A stretch of 64,000 nucleotides of DNA from Brevibacillus_H ginsengisoli. Its GTDB lineage: Bacteria; Bacillota; Bacilli; Brevibacillales; Brevibacillaceae. The stretch is taken from the NCBI RefSeq assembly GCF_050113715.1, contig NZ_JBNJQR010000005.1:345399-409398 (forward strand), in the 5' to 3' direction. The position numbers and the translations under genes were made by a program. Positions 34,896-42,441 of this stretch are shown piece after piece. Under the pieces are notes generated by a model. It was not told the origin of the DNA, made no database searches, and was given only the letters and a program-made list of their open reading frames with translations. How positions within the stretch are numbered: the first letter of the stretch is position 1; each line of letters starts with the position of its first letter.

Positions 34896-35798
34896 ATGGC
34901 TGATTATTATCAACAAATCCAGCGAGTGATTGACTATGTCGAAGAACAACTGATGGAAGAGTTGTCGTTGCGCGATTTAGCGAAGGTGGCGGGTTTTTCC
35001 GATTACCATTTTCATAAAGTGTTCGTCGCCATCATGGGGACGCCTGTGATGGATTACGTTCGAAAACGTCGTCTCGCAAATGCAGCTTATCAATTATCGC
35101 ACAGCAACATCAGAATTCTCGATATAGCGTTCGATCATGGATTTCAATCTGTCGAAACGTTTATTCGCGCTTTCAAGAGGTTGTTCGACGTGACCCCTAG
35201 TGAATACAGAAAACGCCAATTTAATACGCCGGACTACCAGAAGCCCAACATTATGCATCGCCGCTATAATCGATATTTAGGAGGAATCAAGATGGAATAT
35301 CGTATCGAAACCAAACCGGAAATGAGAATCATTGGGTACGAATTGAAGACGAATGTTAATGGGGGATTAAACCTCAAGGAGATTCCCGCTTTTTGGGATA
35401 AATACCTAGCAGAACAACTCTATAAGAAGATTCCGAATTGCCTTCACACCGAATCTCCGGTCGAGCTTGGTATGTGCTGGGACTTCAATTCCCAGACAGG
35501 TGAAATGAGCTACATCATTGGAATGGAAGCGACAAGTTTTGAGAATGTACCTTCAGAGATGGTTTGCCGCACAATTCCTGAAGCTACCTATGCGGTGTTT
35601 ACGACACCCAAGGTTGCACATGCGGAGTTTTCACCATCCATTCAAAGTACGTGGAAGTCAATCTTCGAAGAGTGGTTCCCGCACTCTGGATACGAGCATG
35701 CAGGAACGCCTGAGTTTGAATGGTACGATGAGCGTTGCCACCAGGATAAACACGAGCTGCTCCAAATGGATATCTATATCCCGATTAATTCCAAATAA
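34896..35798 (+). CDS. AraC-family regulator with GyrI-like effector domain
   Basis: The protein has 300 residues. Residues 1-108 are an AraC DNA-binding domain (LSLRDLAKVAGFSDYHFHKVF and GFQSVETFIRAFKRLF). Residues about 125-300 are a GyrI-like/Bacterial transcription-factor effector domain (YRIETKPEMRIIGYEL, then EWYDERC and LLQMDIYIPI). The layout is that of Rob- or BmrR-like multidrug-binding regulators. It is followed by a terminator and then a small membrane protein gene. The target is unknown. Confidence 0.9.
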   Translation: MADYYQQIQRVIDYVEEQLMEELSLRDLAKVAGFSDYHFHKVFVAIMGTPVMDYVRKRRLANAAYQLSHSNIRILDIAFDHGFQSVETFIRAFKRLFDVTPSEYRKRQFNTPDYQKPNIMHRRYNRYLGGIKMEYRIETKPEMRIIGYELKTNVNGGLNLKEIPAFWDKYLAEQLYKKIPNCLHTESPVELGMCWDFNSQTGEMSYIIGMEATSFENVPSEMVCRTIPEATYAVFTTPKVAHAEFSPSIQSTWKSIFEEWFPHSGYEHAGTPEFEWYDERCHQDKHELLQMDIYIPINSK

Positions 35799-35814
35799 AC
35801 TGGCGAAATTCCGG

Positions 35815-35855
35815 AAGCTCCTGCTTTTGTGGCAAACCCACAAACAGGGGCTTTT
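35815..35855 (+). terminator. Intrinsic terminator of the AraC/GyrI gene
   Basis: AAGCTCCTG..TTTTGTGG pairs with CCACAAA.CAGG.GCTT, with T residues after. Two small mismatches are present. Confidence 0.75.
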
Positions 35856-35936
35856 CACATACCTTGAGAACATACTCATAGACTATAGAGAGGGAGATGT
35901 CACCCTACATCGATTTCACTAAGGAGGATATAGCTT

Positions 35937-36125
35937 ATGCTGCCGGCCATCCTGATTATTTGCGCGTGTATTTTGGCTGCTCTGGCAACCATATATGTTG
36001 GAATCGCACCGGTGGAGGATAACTACGGAAAGATCACCAAGCTGCGTTTGCTTCGATTGACTTGTCTATACGGTGTAGCTACGATTCTGTTTCTCGCGGT
36101 CTTTTTGGCTTTTCGCGCATGGTAG
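35937..36125 (+). CDS. Small two-span membrane protein
   Basis: This 62-residue protein has two hydrophobic helices (LPAILIICACILAALATIYVG and TCLYGVATILFLAVFLAF) joined by a basic loop (YGKITKLRLLRL). TAAGGAGGATA precedes the ATG. No family is recognised. It has its own binding site, so expression is plausible. Confidence 0.6.
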   Translation: MLPAILIICACILAALATIYVGIAPVEDNYGKITKLRLLRLTCLYGVATILFLAVFLAFRAW

Positions 36126-36223
36126 AAAAGCCCAATATTCGGGACGGAGCTGCTTTATTCACGTGTTCCAATGGAATCTCCAGAACGTGTTTCGTCAACT
36201 CTCATCTAAATCCTCACCTTAGC

Positions 36224-36787
36224 TTAACGCTTTAGTTCATCTACTTTTCTCTTAAAATCAGAAGGAGTTAGATTGTTCAATACGGGAAACCCAATGCCCT
36301 TGAGGGCGATCGATTTTCCATCCAATAGAGGGTAAACTCCTTGCCAGAGACCGACGAGAGAATACCATTCTGTCCCGGGAATTGGTCGAAGAAAGAGAAT
36401 GTAATCTCCTTCAACTAACGGACCGGGATAAAGCTTGTTCAGCGGACTTGATGCATCAGGAAGTGGTTCTACTCCTTCTGAAACCAAGGTAAGCTGCTTG
36501 GGAGCATTTCCTTTCATAAATTGCTTGATGTGAATTTTTTGCGTGAATTTCACTACCTTCCGACCATCCACCTTCAACGTCGTGGGCACCTGCTTGTCTG
36601 CTGATTCAGACTGTGCCAATACGATTAGCTTAGAGCGGTGAGTTAACTCTTGGGCACTGGATACACTACTGGTATCGATCTGAATTTTGCTAATATCCGG
36701 TTGACTGTAGATGGGTATGGTGGAAATCATCAGGAACGATGCAGTCAGCAGAACAGAGACGGCTATTTTCTTCGCGTGTTTCTTCAT
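36224..36787 (-). CDS. Secreted protein of unknown function
   Basis: This 187-residue protein starts with a signal peptide (MKKHAKKIAVSVLLTASFLM, ending IYSQP). The mature part resembles small exported beta-rich domains with LIVLAQSE and DYILFLRPIPGTEWYSLVG. This pattern occurs in cardiolipin-unrelated uncharacterised lipoprotein-like proteins of Bacillales. No cysteine for lipidation follows the signal. I cannot assign a family. Confidence 0.6.
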   Translation of the reverse strand: MKKHAKKIAVSVLLTASFLMISTIPIYSQPDISKIQIDTSSVSSAQELTHRSKLIVLAQSESADKQVPTTLKVDGRKVVKFTQKIHIKQFMKGNAPKQLTLVSEGVEPLPDASSPLNKLYPGPLVEGDYILFLRPIPGTEWYSLVGLWQGVYPLLDGKSIALKGIGFPVLNNLTPSDFKRKVDELKR

Positions 36788-36810
36788 CTGTCATCACCCC
36801 ATGGTTATTT

Positions 36811-36900
36811 ATAATATCGGAAAGTTGATGCTACAAGCGAGCTTAAACAGAATGCGTTTCAGCCCCCCGATGAGAGGGGGTAGAGGGACGAAGTCTTTTC
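36811..36900 (+). repeat. Structured interspersed element, copy 4 (internally deleted)
   Basis: The left boundary TAATATCGGAAAGTT (as in copy 1) is joined directly to GATGCTAC, GCGAGCTTAAACAG and GGGACGAAGTCTTTTC of the 3' end. About 200 bases including the 5' halves of all stems are missing, so it cannot fold like the others. A small CCCCC/GGGGG hairpin lies inside. It is a remnant. Confidence 0.75.
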
Positions 36901-36993
36901 TCTCTCGTCCTATACTCTTTGTTAAGAAGCCTGTTCTTATGTGTTCACAAGGGAAAGCTACATTTTTTTGGAAAAAGGTCAAAAACGCCCTTT

Positions 36994-37014
36994 ACAAACC
37001 GACTGTCGGTCTGT
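36994..37014 (+). promoter_or_regulatory. TetR operator upstream of its own gene
   Basis: ACCGACTGTCGGT (36998-37010) is a perfect 13 bp palindrome within a longer imperfect one. The same site (centre A for T) lies before the desaturase gene at 38275-38295. It is about 45 bases before the tetR start, at promoter position. Confidence 0.75.
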
Positions 37015-37058
37015 AGAATGAAATCAGAAACGAGACGTACTAATCGAGGTGGCTACAG

Positions 37059-37697
37059 ATGAATTCCAATATTCCTACTCATCCAACCATGCAGCTGGTG
37101 TTAGAGGCAACCAAGGAACTAATTAAAGAAAAAGGCTGCCAGCGAACAACCATGCAAGACATCATCACCAAAACAGGACTTTCCAAAGGGGCCATTTATC
37201 ACTACGTCAAAAGCAAAGATGAACTGTATGCAATGGTTCTGCAATCGGGTTTGGAAAAGGTAAATGACAATTTTCAAAGACGGGTTGCTGTTGCGAAGAG
37301 TGGTGATCTTGTGAATCCGTTGGAAGCAATCGTCAATGGTTTATTTCTTCAGTTTGACTCTAAGAAGGATGTAACCAATGAAATTTTCGTCTACCTTCTG
37401 TCCCAAAAAGATAAGCCAGAAATTGCTTCGATTCTGCAACAGCTCATCCAGTTTTCTTTGCAAATGTCGACCAAGTGGATTGAAGCGGGACAAAAGGGCG
37501 GTGCAATTCCGGTCAATTTGGACGCCATGAAAACATCGGTTTTTATCATGCTGAATGTGTATGGTTTACGCGTGATGAAAAGCATCCCAGGCACAGAGAA
37601 TCTCGTAAGTGAAGGCGATATGTTTACCCTCATGAAGATATTCTTAACCAATGAAGGAGGAAGTTCAGTTGAGAAACATGTTTTGGATTCTGATTGA
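37059..37697 (+). CDS. TetR-family transcriptional regulator
   Basis: This 212-residue TetR protein has an N-terminal helix-turn-helix (RTTMQDIITKTGLSKGAIYHYVKSKDELY) and a variable ligand-binding C-terminal domain. The palindromic operator upstream suggests autoregulation. The same operator before the desaturase gene suggests a small regulon. The next gene starts inside its 3' end. Confidence 0.93.
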   Translation: MNSNIPTHPTMQLVLEATKELIKEKGCQRTTMQDIITKTGLSKGAIYHYVKSKDELYAMVLQSGLEKVNDNFQRRVAVAKSGDLVNPLEAIVNGLFLQFDSKKDVTNEIFVYLLSQKDKPEIASILQQLIQFSLQMSTKWIEAGQKGGAIPVNLDAMKTSVFIMLNVYGLRVMKSIPGTENLVSEGDMFTLMKIFLTNEGGSSVEKHVLDSD

Positions 37698-38232
37698 TTT
37701 TATCCCGTTATTTATCGCGTTGGGTGTTAATCCGCCAATTCTGGGCTTTAGCTTGGGGCTTGTTGTCGCCATTTTGATGGGCGTATTTCAAAGCAAGAGG
37801 TTTGGCGAAATCAACACAATCATTAAGGTGAAGGTGCTTTATTTTGTGATCTCGATTGCCGTTCTCTACTTCTTGCCGCAAATCGATCTCGTGAAGCTTA
37901 CACAGGTTTTTATCTATGCCATTTTGTTTATCACTACGTCGATTTCTTTGTTGCAAAAGAAGCCATTTACCCTGCAATACGCCAAAAAGTCAGTAGCACC
38001 GGATTATTGGGAGCATCCGCTGTTTGTATCTACCAACTATTGGTTAACCGTTGGGTGGGCCGCAACATTCGGTATTTCACTGGTGTTCTCCATCCTGTTC
38101 ATTCTTCAGATTGTCACTGGCTCAACAGGAGCGTTTCTAACAAACATCTGGAATGCGCTTGGATTATTCATTACTTTTATCGTGCCGCCACTAATGCGGA
38201 AGAAATTTCGCGCGACGCAACAGGAATTATGA
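37669..38232 (+). CDS. Integral membrane protein, unknown
   Basis: This 187-residue protein has about five membrane spans (FIPLFIALGVNPPILGFSLGLVVAILMG and others). A loop (QYAKKSVAPDYWEHPLFVSTNYW) is conserved-looking, reminiscent of intracellular septation or DUF-type membrane proteins. The upstream ATG 37651 contains the AAGGAGG site itself. TTG 37669, eight bases after that site, is preferred, and ATG 37678 is possible. It overlaps the tetR end by 29 bases and is probably cotranscribed and coupled with it. Confidence 0.7.
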   Translation: MRNMFWILIDFIPLFIALGVNPPILGFSLGLVVAILMGVFQSKRFGEINTIIKVKVLYFVISIAVLYFLPQIDLVKLTQVFIYAILFITTSISLLQKKPFTLQYAKKSVAPDYWEHPLFVSTNYWLTVGWAATFGISLVFSILFILQIVTGSTGAFLTNIWNALGLFITFIVPPLMRKKFRATQQEL

Positions 38233-38274
38233 AAAAGGGGGAGCAAATTTCTTGAATGAATTTTTTTAATCAAA

Positions 38275-38295
38275 ACAAACCGACAGTCGGTCTGT
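38275..38295 (+). promoter_or_regulatory. TetR operator before the desaturase gene
   Basis: ACCGACAGTCGGT is the same palindrome as at 36998, with the same flanks (ACAA and CTGT). It ends 25 bases before the ATG, so bound protein would block transcription. Confidence 0.8.
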
Positions 38296-38320
38296 AATTA
38301 TTGATGGGAGGGAATTATAA

Positions 38321-39829
38321 ATGAGTAAAAATCAATATGATGTGATTGTCATTGGATCAGGAATGGGTGGATTAACGGCGGCGGTGGAGCTTGCCAGTCA
38401 AGGAGCCAGGGTACTTGTTTTGGAGCAGCACTACCTTCTAGGAGGGGCTTGCACGACCTACACGCGCAAAGGAGGATACCTGTTTGACGCTGGTGTGGAG
38501 TCGATCAGTGGTTTGGGTGAAAGAGGACCGGTTCATCACTTCTTGCGCAAGCACAACCTGTGGGATCGGTTGGTTTGGTTGAGAAACCAGTATGAGTTTC
38601 AGTATCAAGGTAAAGTATTTGTGATTCCGACAAGCTGGGAAGCGTGGAGAGATCAGCTAATTGAGCGTTACCCGCATGAAGGGAAGGGACTTAAAGGGTT
38701 TTTTATGACCTGCAAAAAGGCTTACGAGCAAATGTATTACTCGTTCGCGCCAGATCGTGTGACGCCGTATGAGCCGCAGAGCCTTGCGGAGAAGCTTGCC
38801 TATCCGATCAAGCATCCTCAATTCTTCCGGTGGATGAAACGGACATGGGGTGAGCTCTTGCAGAATTTCGTCCAGGACCCGGGGTTGCATGCGCAGTTGT
38901 CGATGTTGACTGGGTATGTGGGAGACGCAGGGAAGGATACACCGGCTGCTTCCATGTTAGCGTTGATGGGGTACTTCATCGATGGAGGTTTTCGACCGCA
39001 AGGAGGATCGGGTGAGCTGGCGAAACAGCTGGTTCAAAAGCTGCGGGAATACGGAGGAGAGGCCAAGATTCATGTCGATGTAAAATCGATTCTCATCGAA
39101 AACAACCGCATAATCGGGGTGGAAAGCAACCGGGGAAGATTCGAGGCCCCCATTGTGATCTCTAATGTGGACCCGCGAGTGACTTATGAGCAATTGATTG
39201 ATCCGAACCATCTCCCGCCACAAATTCTTGCCAACGCGCAGGCACTTCAACCTTCTATGTCACTGTATATCTGGTCTGCCGCGTTGACTCGACCATTCGT
39301 AAGCGATAGACTTACCTTCGTTCATCTCGATACTCCTGTAGAATTGCCGTTAAATAATTTGCGCGTGACGTCCTATACGTATCAATCCGCTTCCGCAGTA
39401 GACTCTACGCTAGTGCCGGAGGGAGCGGGGAGTGTCGCCATCAACCTTAGAGCCAAACCTCTCGCTACCCACTATCGGGCGATGTCCGAAGATCAGTACC
39501 AGGCATGCAAAAAAGAACTCGATGACTTCTGTCGCACCCTCATCGCGCAGATTGACCCGGATACGGCCAGCAGTATTCTGTTTTCTGAGGTATCCACACC
39601 CAAAACAGTCCAACATTTTATGCGGACATACGAGGGTTCAATTTATAGCAGCAAAATAAATAAGAGCATCCAGTTTCCCAACATCACTACGCCGATTAAT
39701 GGACTCTTCTTGACAGGAGCGGGAGTAGGCTACGGTCCCGGTATTGAAGCGGTTGTGATTACGGGTGCGGCGACAGCGGAGCAGGTGCTGAGCTACAGAG
39801 GAAGTGAGCTCTTCGCGCGCCAGAATTGA
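38321..39829 (+). CDS. FAD-dependent oxidoreductase, phytoene desaturase/CrtI-like
   Basis: This 502-residue protein has an N-terminal dinucleotide-binding motif (VIVIGSGMGGLTAAVELASQGARVLVLE) and the C-terminal FAD motif GLFLTGAGVGYGPGIEAVVITGA. This is the CrtI/all-trans-retinol-saturase-like family of carotenoid and isoprenoid desaturases/isomerases. No carotenoid synthase gene is nearby, so the substrate is unknown. It may act on a membrane-partitioned hydrophobic compound, in line with control by a TetR repressor that senses such compounds (inference). A terminator follows. Confidence 0.88.
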   Translation: MSKNQYDVIVIGSGMGGLTAAVELASQGARVLVLEQHYLLGGACTTYTRKGGYLFDAGVESISGLGERGPVHHFLRKHNLWDRLVWLRNQYEFQYQGKVFVIPTSWEAWRDQLIERYPHEGKGLKGFFMTCKKAYEQMYYSFAPDRVTPYEPQSLAEKLAYPIKHPQFFRWMKRTWGELLQNFVQDPGLHAQLSMLTGYVGDAGKDTPAASMLALMGYFIDGGFRPQGGSGELAKQLVQKLREYGGEAKIHVDVKSILIENNRIIGVESNRGRFEAPIVISNVDPRVTYEQLIDPNHLPPQILANAQALQPSMSLYIWSAALTRPFVSDRLTFVHLDTPVELPLNNLRVTSYTYQSASAVDSTLVPEGAGSVAINLRAKPLATHYRAMSEDQYQACKKELDDFCRTLIAQIDPDTASSILFSEVSTPKTVQHFMRTYEGSIYSSKINKSIQFPNITTPINGLFLTGAGVGYGPGIEAVVITGAATAEQVLSYRGSELFARQN

Positions 39830-39841
39830 TGACAGAGTACT

Positions 39842-39871
39842 CCGCCTTGTCTAAAGGGCGGTTTTCTTTTT
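39842..39871 (+). terminator. Intrinsic terminator of the desaturase gene
   Basis: CCGCCT pairs with GGGCGG around a short loop, followed by TTTTCTTTTTT. Confidence 0.8.
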
Positions 39872-39897
39872 TCTCTTTTGTTAAATTACGGATCCAT

Positions 39898-39957
39898 GTA
39901 AAGTGAACTTGACAAAGAAATTTGTGTAAAGTAAGCTTTACGTAAAGTGTACTTTAC
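39898..39957 (+). promoter_or_regulatory. Promoter with three tandem operators for the XRE regulator
   Basis: GTAAAGTGAACTTGAC (39898-39913), GTAAAGTAAGCTTTAC (39926-39941) and GTAAAGTGTACTTTAC (39942-39957) are three 16 bp palindromic or near-palindromic sites. They overlap TTGACA (39909-39914) and a TAAGCT -10-like box at 39932-39937. The regulator gene starts 16 bases later. This is a strong autorepression layout. Confidence 0.75.
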
Positions 39958-39972
39958 ACAAGGGAGAATAAG

Positions 39973-40179
39973 ATGAAGCATCGAATTCGTGAAAAACGGT
40001 TAGAGCAAGGCTGGTCACAGGATACATTGTCGGAGAAAGTGGGGGTTTCGAGGCAGACCATTATCTCTTTAGAAAATGGAAAGTATAATGCTTCATTGAT
40101 TCTCGCACACAAACTAGCCCAGGTTTTTGCTTGTTCAATTGAAGATTTATTTATTTTTGAAGGAGATGAAAATATATGA
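39973..40179 (+). CDS. Small XRE-type (Cro/CI-like) regulator
   Basis: This 68-residue protein is a single helix-turn-helix domain (KRLEQGWSQDTLSEKVGVSRQTIISLENGKYNASLILAHKLA), like the YgzD/YozG group of Firmicutes. In this group the regulator usually precedes a small membrane protein gene, and that is so here: the next gene starts inside the stop codon. The three operators upstream suggest autorepression. Confidence 0.9.
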   Translation: MKHRIREKRLEQGWSQDTLSEKVGVSRQTIISLENGKYNASLILAHKLAQVFACSIEDLFIFEGDENI

Positions 40180-40475
40180 TCGATACAATTGGTGCTATGT
40201 CAGGGTTAATCGGTGGTGCGTTCATGGGTTTATTAGGTTTGTATATTGGTAATAGACAAGCTAAGAAAAACCGTGGATTGGATGAACGCTTTCATTTAAT
40301 CCGAACCAAAGCTAGAGCGAATTCTTGGATCGTTACTCTGATTACTACATATATTCTGTTTTTGCTTCTAATTCTTAAATTTGACATTTCAATTGCTGCT
40401 GTTCTTGGAATGTTGTTATTAACCCAAATGGGAAGTTGGGCATTCTTCGTTTTTTATTATGAATACAAACATTAG
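40176..40475 (+). CDS. Small membrane protein coupled to XRE regulator
   Basis: This 99-residue protein has a short glycine-rich N-terminal helix (MSGLIGGAFMGLLGLYIGNRQ), a cytoplasmic basic region, and two more spans (WIVTLITTYILFLLLIL and AVLGMLLLTQMGSWAFFVFYY). It fits the DUF3796/YozG-partner type of small membrane proteins, by context. It overlaps the regulator gene by four bases. The function is unknown. Confidence 0.75.
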   Translation: MIDTIGAMSGLIGGAFMGLLGLYIGNRQAKKNRGLDERFHLIRTKARANSWIVTLITTYILFLLLILKFDISIAAVLGMLLLTQMGSWAFFVFYYEYKH

Positions 40476-40477
40476 AA

Positions 40478-40513
40478 AAAGCCGGATTCCACTAAGAAAA
40501 TCCGGCTTTCTTC
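40478..40513. terminator. Bidirectional intrinsic terminator
   Basis: AAAGCCGGATT (40478-40488) and AATCCGGCTTT (40499-40509) pair perfectly with A- and T-rich flanks. A near-copy lies at 42127-42160. It serves the XRE operon and possibly the convergent membrane protein gene. Confidence 0.85.
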
Positions 40514-40575
40514 GCAATATGGTTCAAAAGCTAAGGGAATACGGAAATACGGAGCGGATTTTGTGTGCTAAGCTG

Positions 40576-40956
40576 TTAACGAGAATCCGTTTTGGGGAAA
40601 GCTACCGTTTTAAAGAAGATAACACATGTCATCAACAACATAACCGTATTGACGAATAGAGCAAGAAGGTTGTACAAATCGGTTACGTTCATAAAAACAA
40701 CGCTAAGTGAAACCGCCGCGGCAACAAGTGGAGTGAATTTGTTTAATTGAGTCACTTTTCCGTTTCTTTGAAGGCGGTGTAAAAAGAAGAAAACGGCTAA
40801 CAGGATGGGCGTCGTAAATAAGATTCCCGCATATCCAACAGCATCTTCAATAAACCAAGGTAAAAAGCTCATACGTGACGTAAAAATCAATAAATTTAGC
40901 AATAATGTGCAGAATAGTAATCCGTTTAAAATGATCAAATTTGTTTTTTTCTCCAT
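40576..40956 (-). CDS. Small four-span membrane protein
   Basis: This 126-residue protein has four hydrophobic helices (LIILNGLLFCTLLLNLLIF, FTTPILLAVFFFLHRL, LVAAAVSLSVVFMNV, LLALFVNTVMLLMTCVIFF). It is followed on the same strand 36 bases upstream by an XRE regulator gene, the same arrangement as 39973-40475 in mirror. The family is unknown. Confidence 0.65.
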   Translation of the reverse strand: MEKKTNLIILNGLLFCTLLLNLLIFTSRMSFLPWFIEDAVGYAGILFTTPILLAVFFFLHRLQRNGKVTQLNKFTPLVAAAVSLSVVFMNVTDLYNLLALFVNTVMLLMTCVIFFKTVAFPKTDSR

Positions 40957-40992
40957 TTGATGATCCCCTCAAGTTTGATTTTTCATAGAGTC

Positions 40993-41442
40993 TTATTTTG
41001 TTAGTTCATGAAAACGATCCATTGCCTCTTCTTTTTCAAATGAGCTATACCATCTGTAATCCTCACTGTCCAAAATACGATAATGCTGGCTGATTATATT
41101 TTGCTGCAGTCGAAAAGCCCCTTTATTCGCAATCTCTTTCCAAAAAAGTTTTCCCCCGAGCGTTTTATCTTTTGGACTATCAATTCCATCGTGAGCCAGT
41201 GTTTCGATCACTTCAAAAGGTTCATCGCCTAAAATCGTTTTTAAAATGTCACTATCCTTAAACAAGGCACATAATGCGACTGCATTCGTCCACCCTATTG
41301 ACGCTCGTCCCTTTTCAATTTGAACGAGTGTTTTTTTTGACACCCCGAGAACAGTAGCCATTTTTTCTTGGGAATACCCCTTTTCTAATCGAATCAGTCT
41401 CGCTTTCTGTGAAATCAGGTCAATCACTTGTTCTTTATTCAT
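40993..41442 (-). CDS. XRE-family regulator with C-terminal extension
   Basis: This 149-residue protein has a helix-turn-helix in its first 70 residues (LEKGYSQEKMATVLGVSKKTLVQIEKGRASIGWTNAVALC). A C-terminal part of unknown fold follows (FWKEIANKGAFRLQQNIISQHYRILD). An upstream ATG at 41475 would add 11 residues rich in hydrophobics. ATG 41442 is the natural start of this family. A promoter with an operator palindrome lies just upstream (41481-41514). Confidence 0.8.
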   Translation of the reverse strand: MNKEQVIDLISQKARLIRLEKGYSQEKMATVLGVSKKTLVQIEKGRASIGWTNAVALCALFKDSDILKTILGDEPFEVIETLAHDGIDSPKDKTLGGKLFWKEIANKGAFRLQQNIISQHYRILDSEDYRWYSSFEKEEAMDRFHELTK

Positions 41443-41480
41443 AAAACACCACTTTCTAAAGAGTACAAAATACATCGTTT

Positions 41481-41514
41481 AGTGTAATTTTACACTTTTC
41501 GAGTATTTTTTCAA
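41481..41514 (-). promoter_or_regulatory. Promoter with palindromic operator for the second XRE gene
   Basis: On the minus strand, TTGAAA (41514-41509) and TAAAAT (41492-41487) are 16 bases apart. The -10 lies inside the palindrome AGTGTA-N4-TACACT (41481-41496). This fits autorepression. Confidence 0.65.
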
Positions 41515-41539
41515 GTGCTTTATTAACAAAGTAATTATT

Positions 41540-42051
41540 TCATGGATGATCGATTTCTTCCCATTCTTTTGTGAAAATATCTAATTTTATGGTTATTGTT
41601 TTGCCATCTTTCTTTACATCCCCATAAATATAGCCATCGCCATACCCACCGGATATCCAATCATCATGAGCTGGAATCAAACCGTTCTGATCTAATACTT
41701 GTTTCGAAAGTTTTATGATCTCATTCTTGAAAATTCCACCATTGGATTCCCCAGAAAATTAGGGGCATCCTTGACTACCAGATTCGTCTGAGGCATACCA
41801 GAGATTCGTTCATAAACGGTTCCGGTCTTGGCGTTCACCTCAAGGGTAATTCCCTCTAAGTTCGGATCACTCGGAACCGAACGAAAAGAATACGTATCAT
41901 CTTGTTTTGAGAATTTCCACCCGTCAATATCCATTTTTTCGGCCATAAGATGCTTCACGTCTTGTTCTTCTAGAGGCATTTTAATAGAAGTGGTAGTATT
42001 GCAACCTGTTAACATCATGATCATAAAGCAAACGATAAATATATTTTTCAC
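41540..42051 (-). pseudogene. Lipoprotein gene with a frameshift
   Basis: The first frame starts MKNIFIVCFMIMMLTGCNTTT, with a lipobox LTGC, and runs to a stop at 41713. Just before that end, another frame picks up the sense. After DAPN (about 41760) the second frame reads FSGESNGGIFKNEIIKLSKQ, then DDWISGGYGDGYIYGDVKKD, ending at 41540. One extra T in the AATTTTCTG run would restore a single product of about 170 residues. The gene is therefore broken or carries a sequencing error. It would be a surface lipoprotein of unknown function. Confidence 0.75.
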
Positions 42052-42126
42052 GAATTACACCTCTTTTGGTGAAAATTACAGGTATTCACTTAATTGTATT
42101 AATATAACATATGTTCATTTCAATCT

Positions 42127-42160
42127 GAAAGCCGAATTCTATTAAGAGAATCCGGCTTTC
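42127..42160. terminator. Terminator-like hairpin before element copy 3
   Basis: GAAAGCCGAATTCT (42127-42140) pairs with AGAATCCGGCTTTC (42147-42160) with one mismatch. It is a near-copy of the hairpin at 40478-40509. Confidence 0.65.
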
Positions 42161-42163
42161 TAC

Positions 42164-42436
42164 ATAATATTGTAAATCCCAATCACTTTACAGAGGTAGA
42201 GTGATCGGGATTTACTTCCATTCGCGTAAGCCCAGCCGAGAAAAGACTTCGTCCGCTCGACGCTCATTTTAAGCGAAACCTAGCGCAGGGAATGTAGGAA
42301 GGAAAAGAGTCGGCATTCTTTACATCAGACTGAGAAGCGAAGTGATTTTCTTGTCGACTCCCTTCCGTAGTGAACGGAGCGGACAGTAAATACTACACGC
42401 GAGCTTAAACAGAGCAAAGAGGGACGAAGTCTTTTC
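42164..42436 (+). repeat. Structured interspersed element, copy 3
   Basis: Boundary TAATATTG. The hairpin is 42173-42191 with 42196-42214, loop AGAG (one G-U pair, one mismatch). CCATTCGCGTAAGCCC follows. The closing stem is GAAAAGACTTCGTCC (42240-42254) with GGACGAAGTCTTTTC (42422-42436). The nested stem is GCTCATTTTAAGC (42262-42274) with GCTTAAACAGAGC (42403-42415) and a two-base internal loop. GGAAGG plus GAGTCG (42297-42312) pair with CGACTC plus CCTTCC (42355-42366). GTCCGCTC (42251-42258) can pair with GAGCGGAC (42377-42384). It ends five bases before the stop codon of the SIMPL gene. Confidence 0.87.
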
Positions 42437-42441
42437 TTCCC

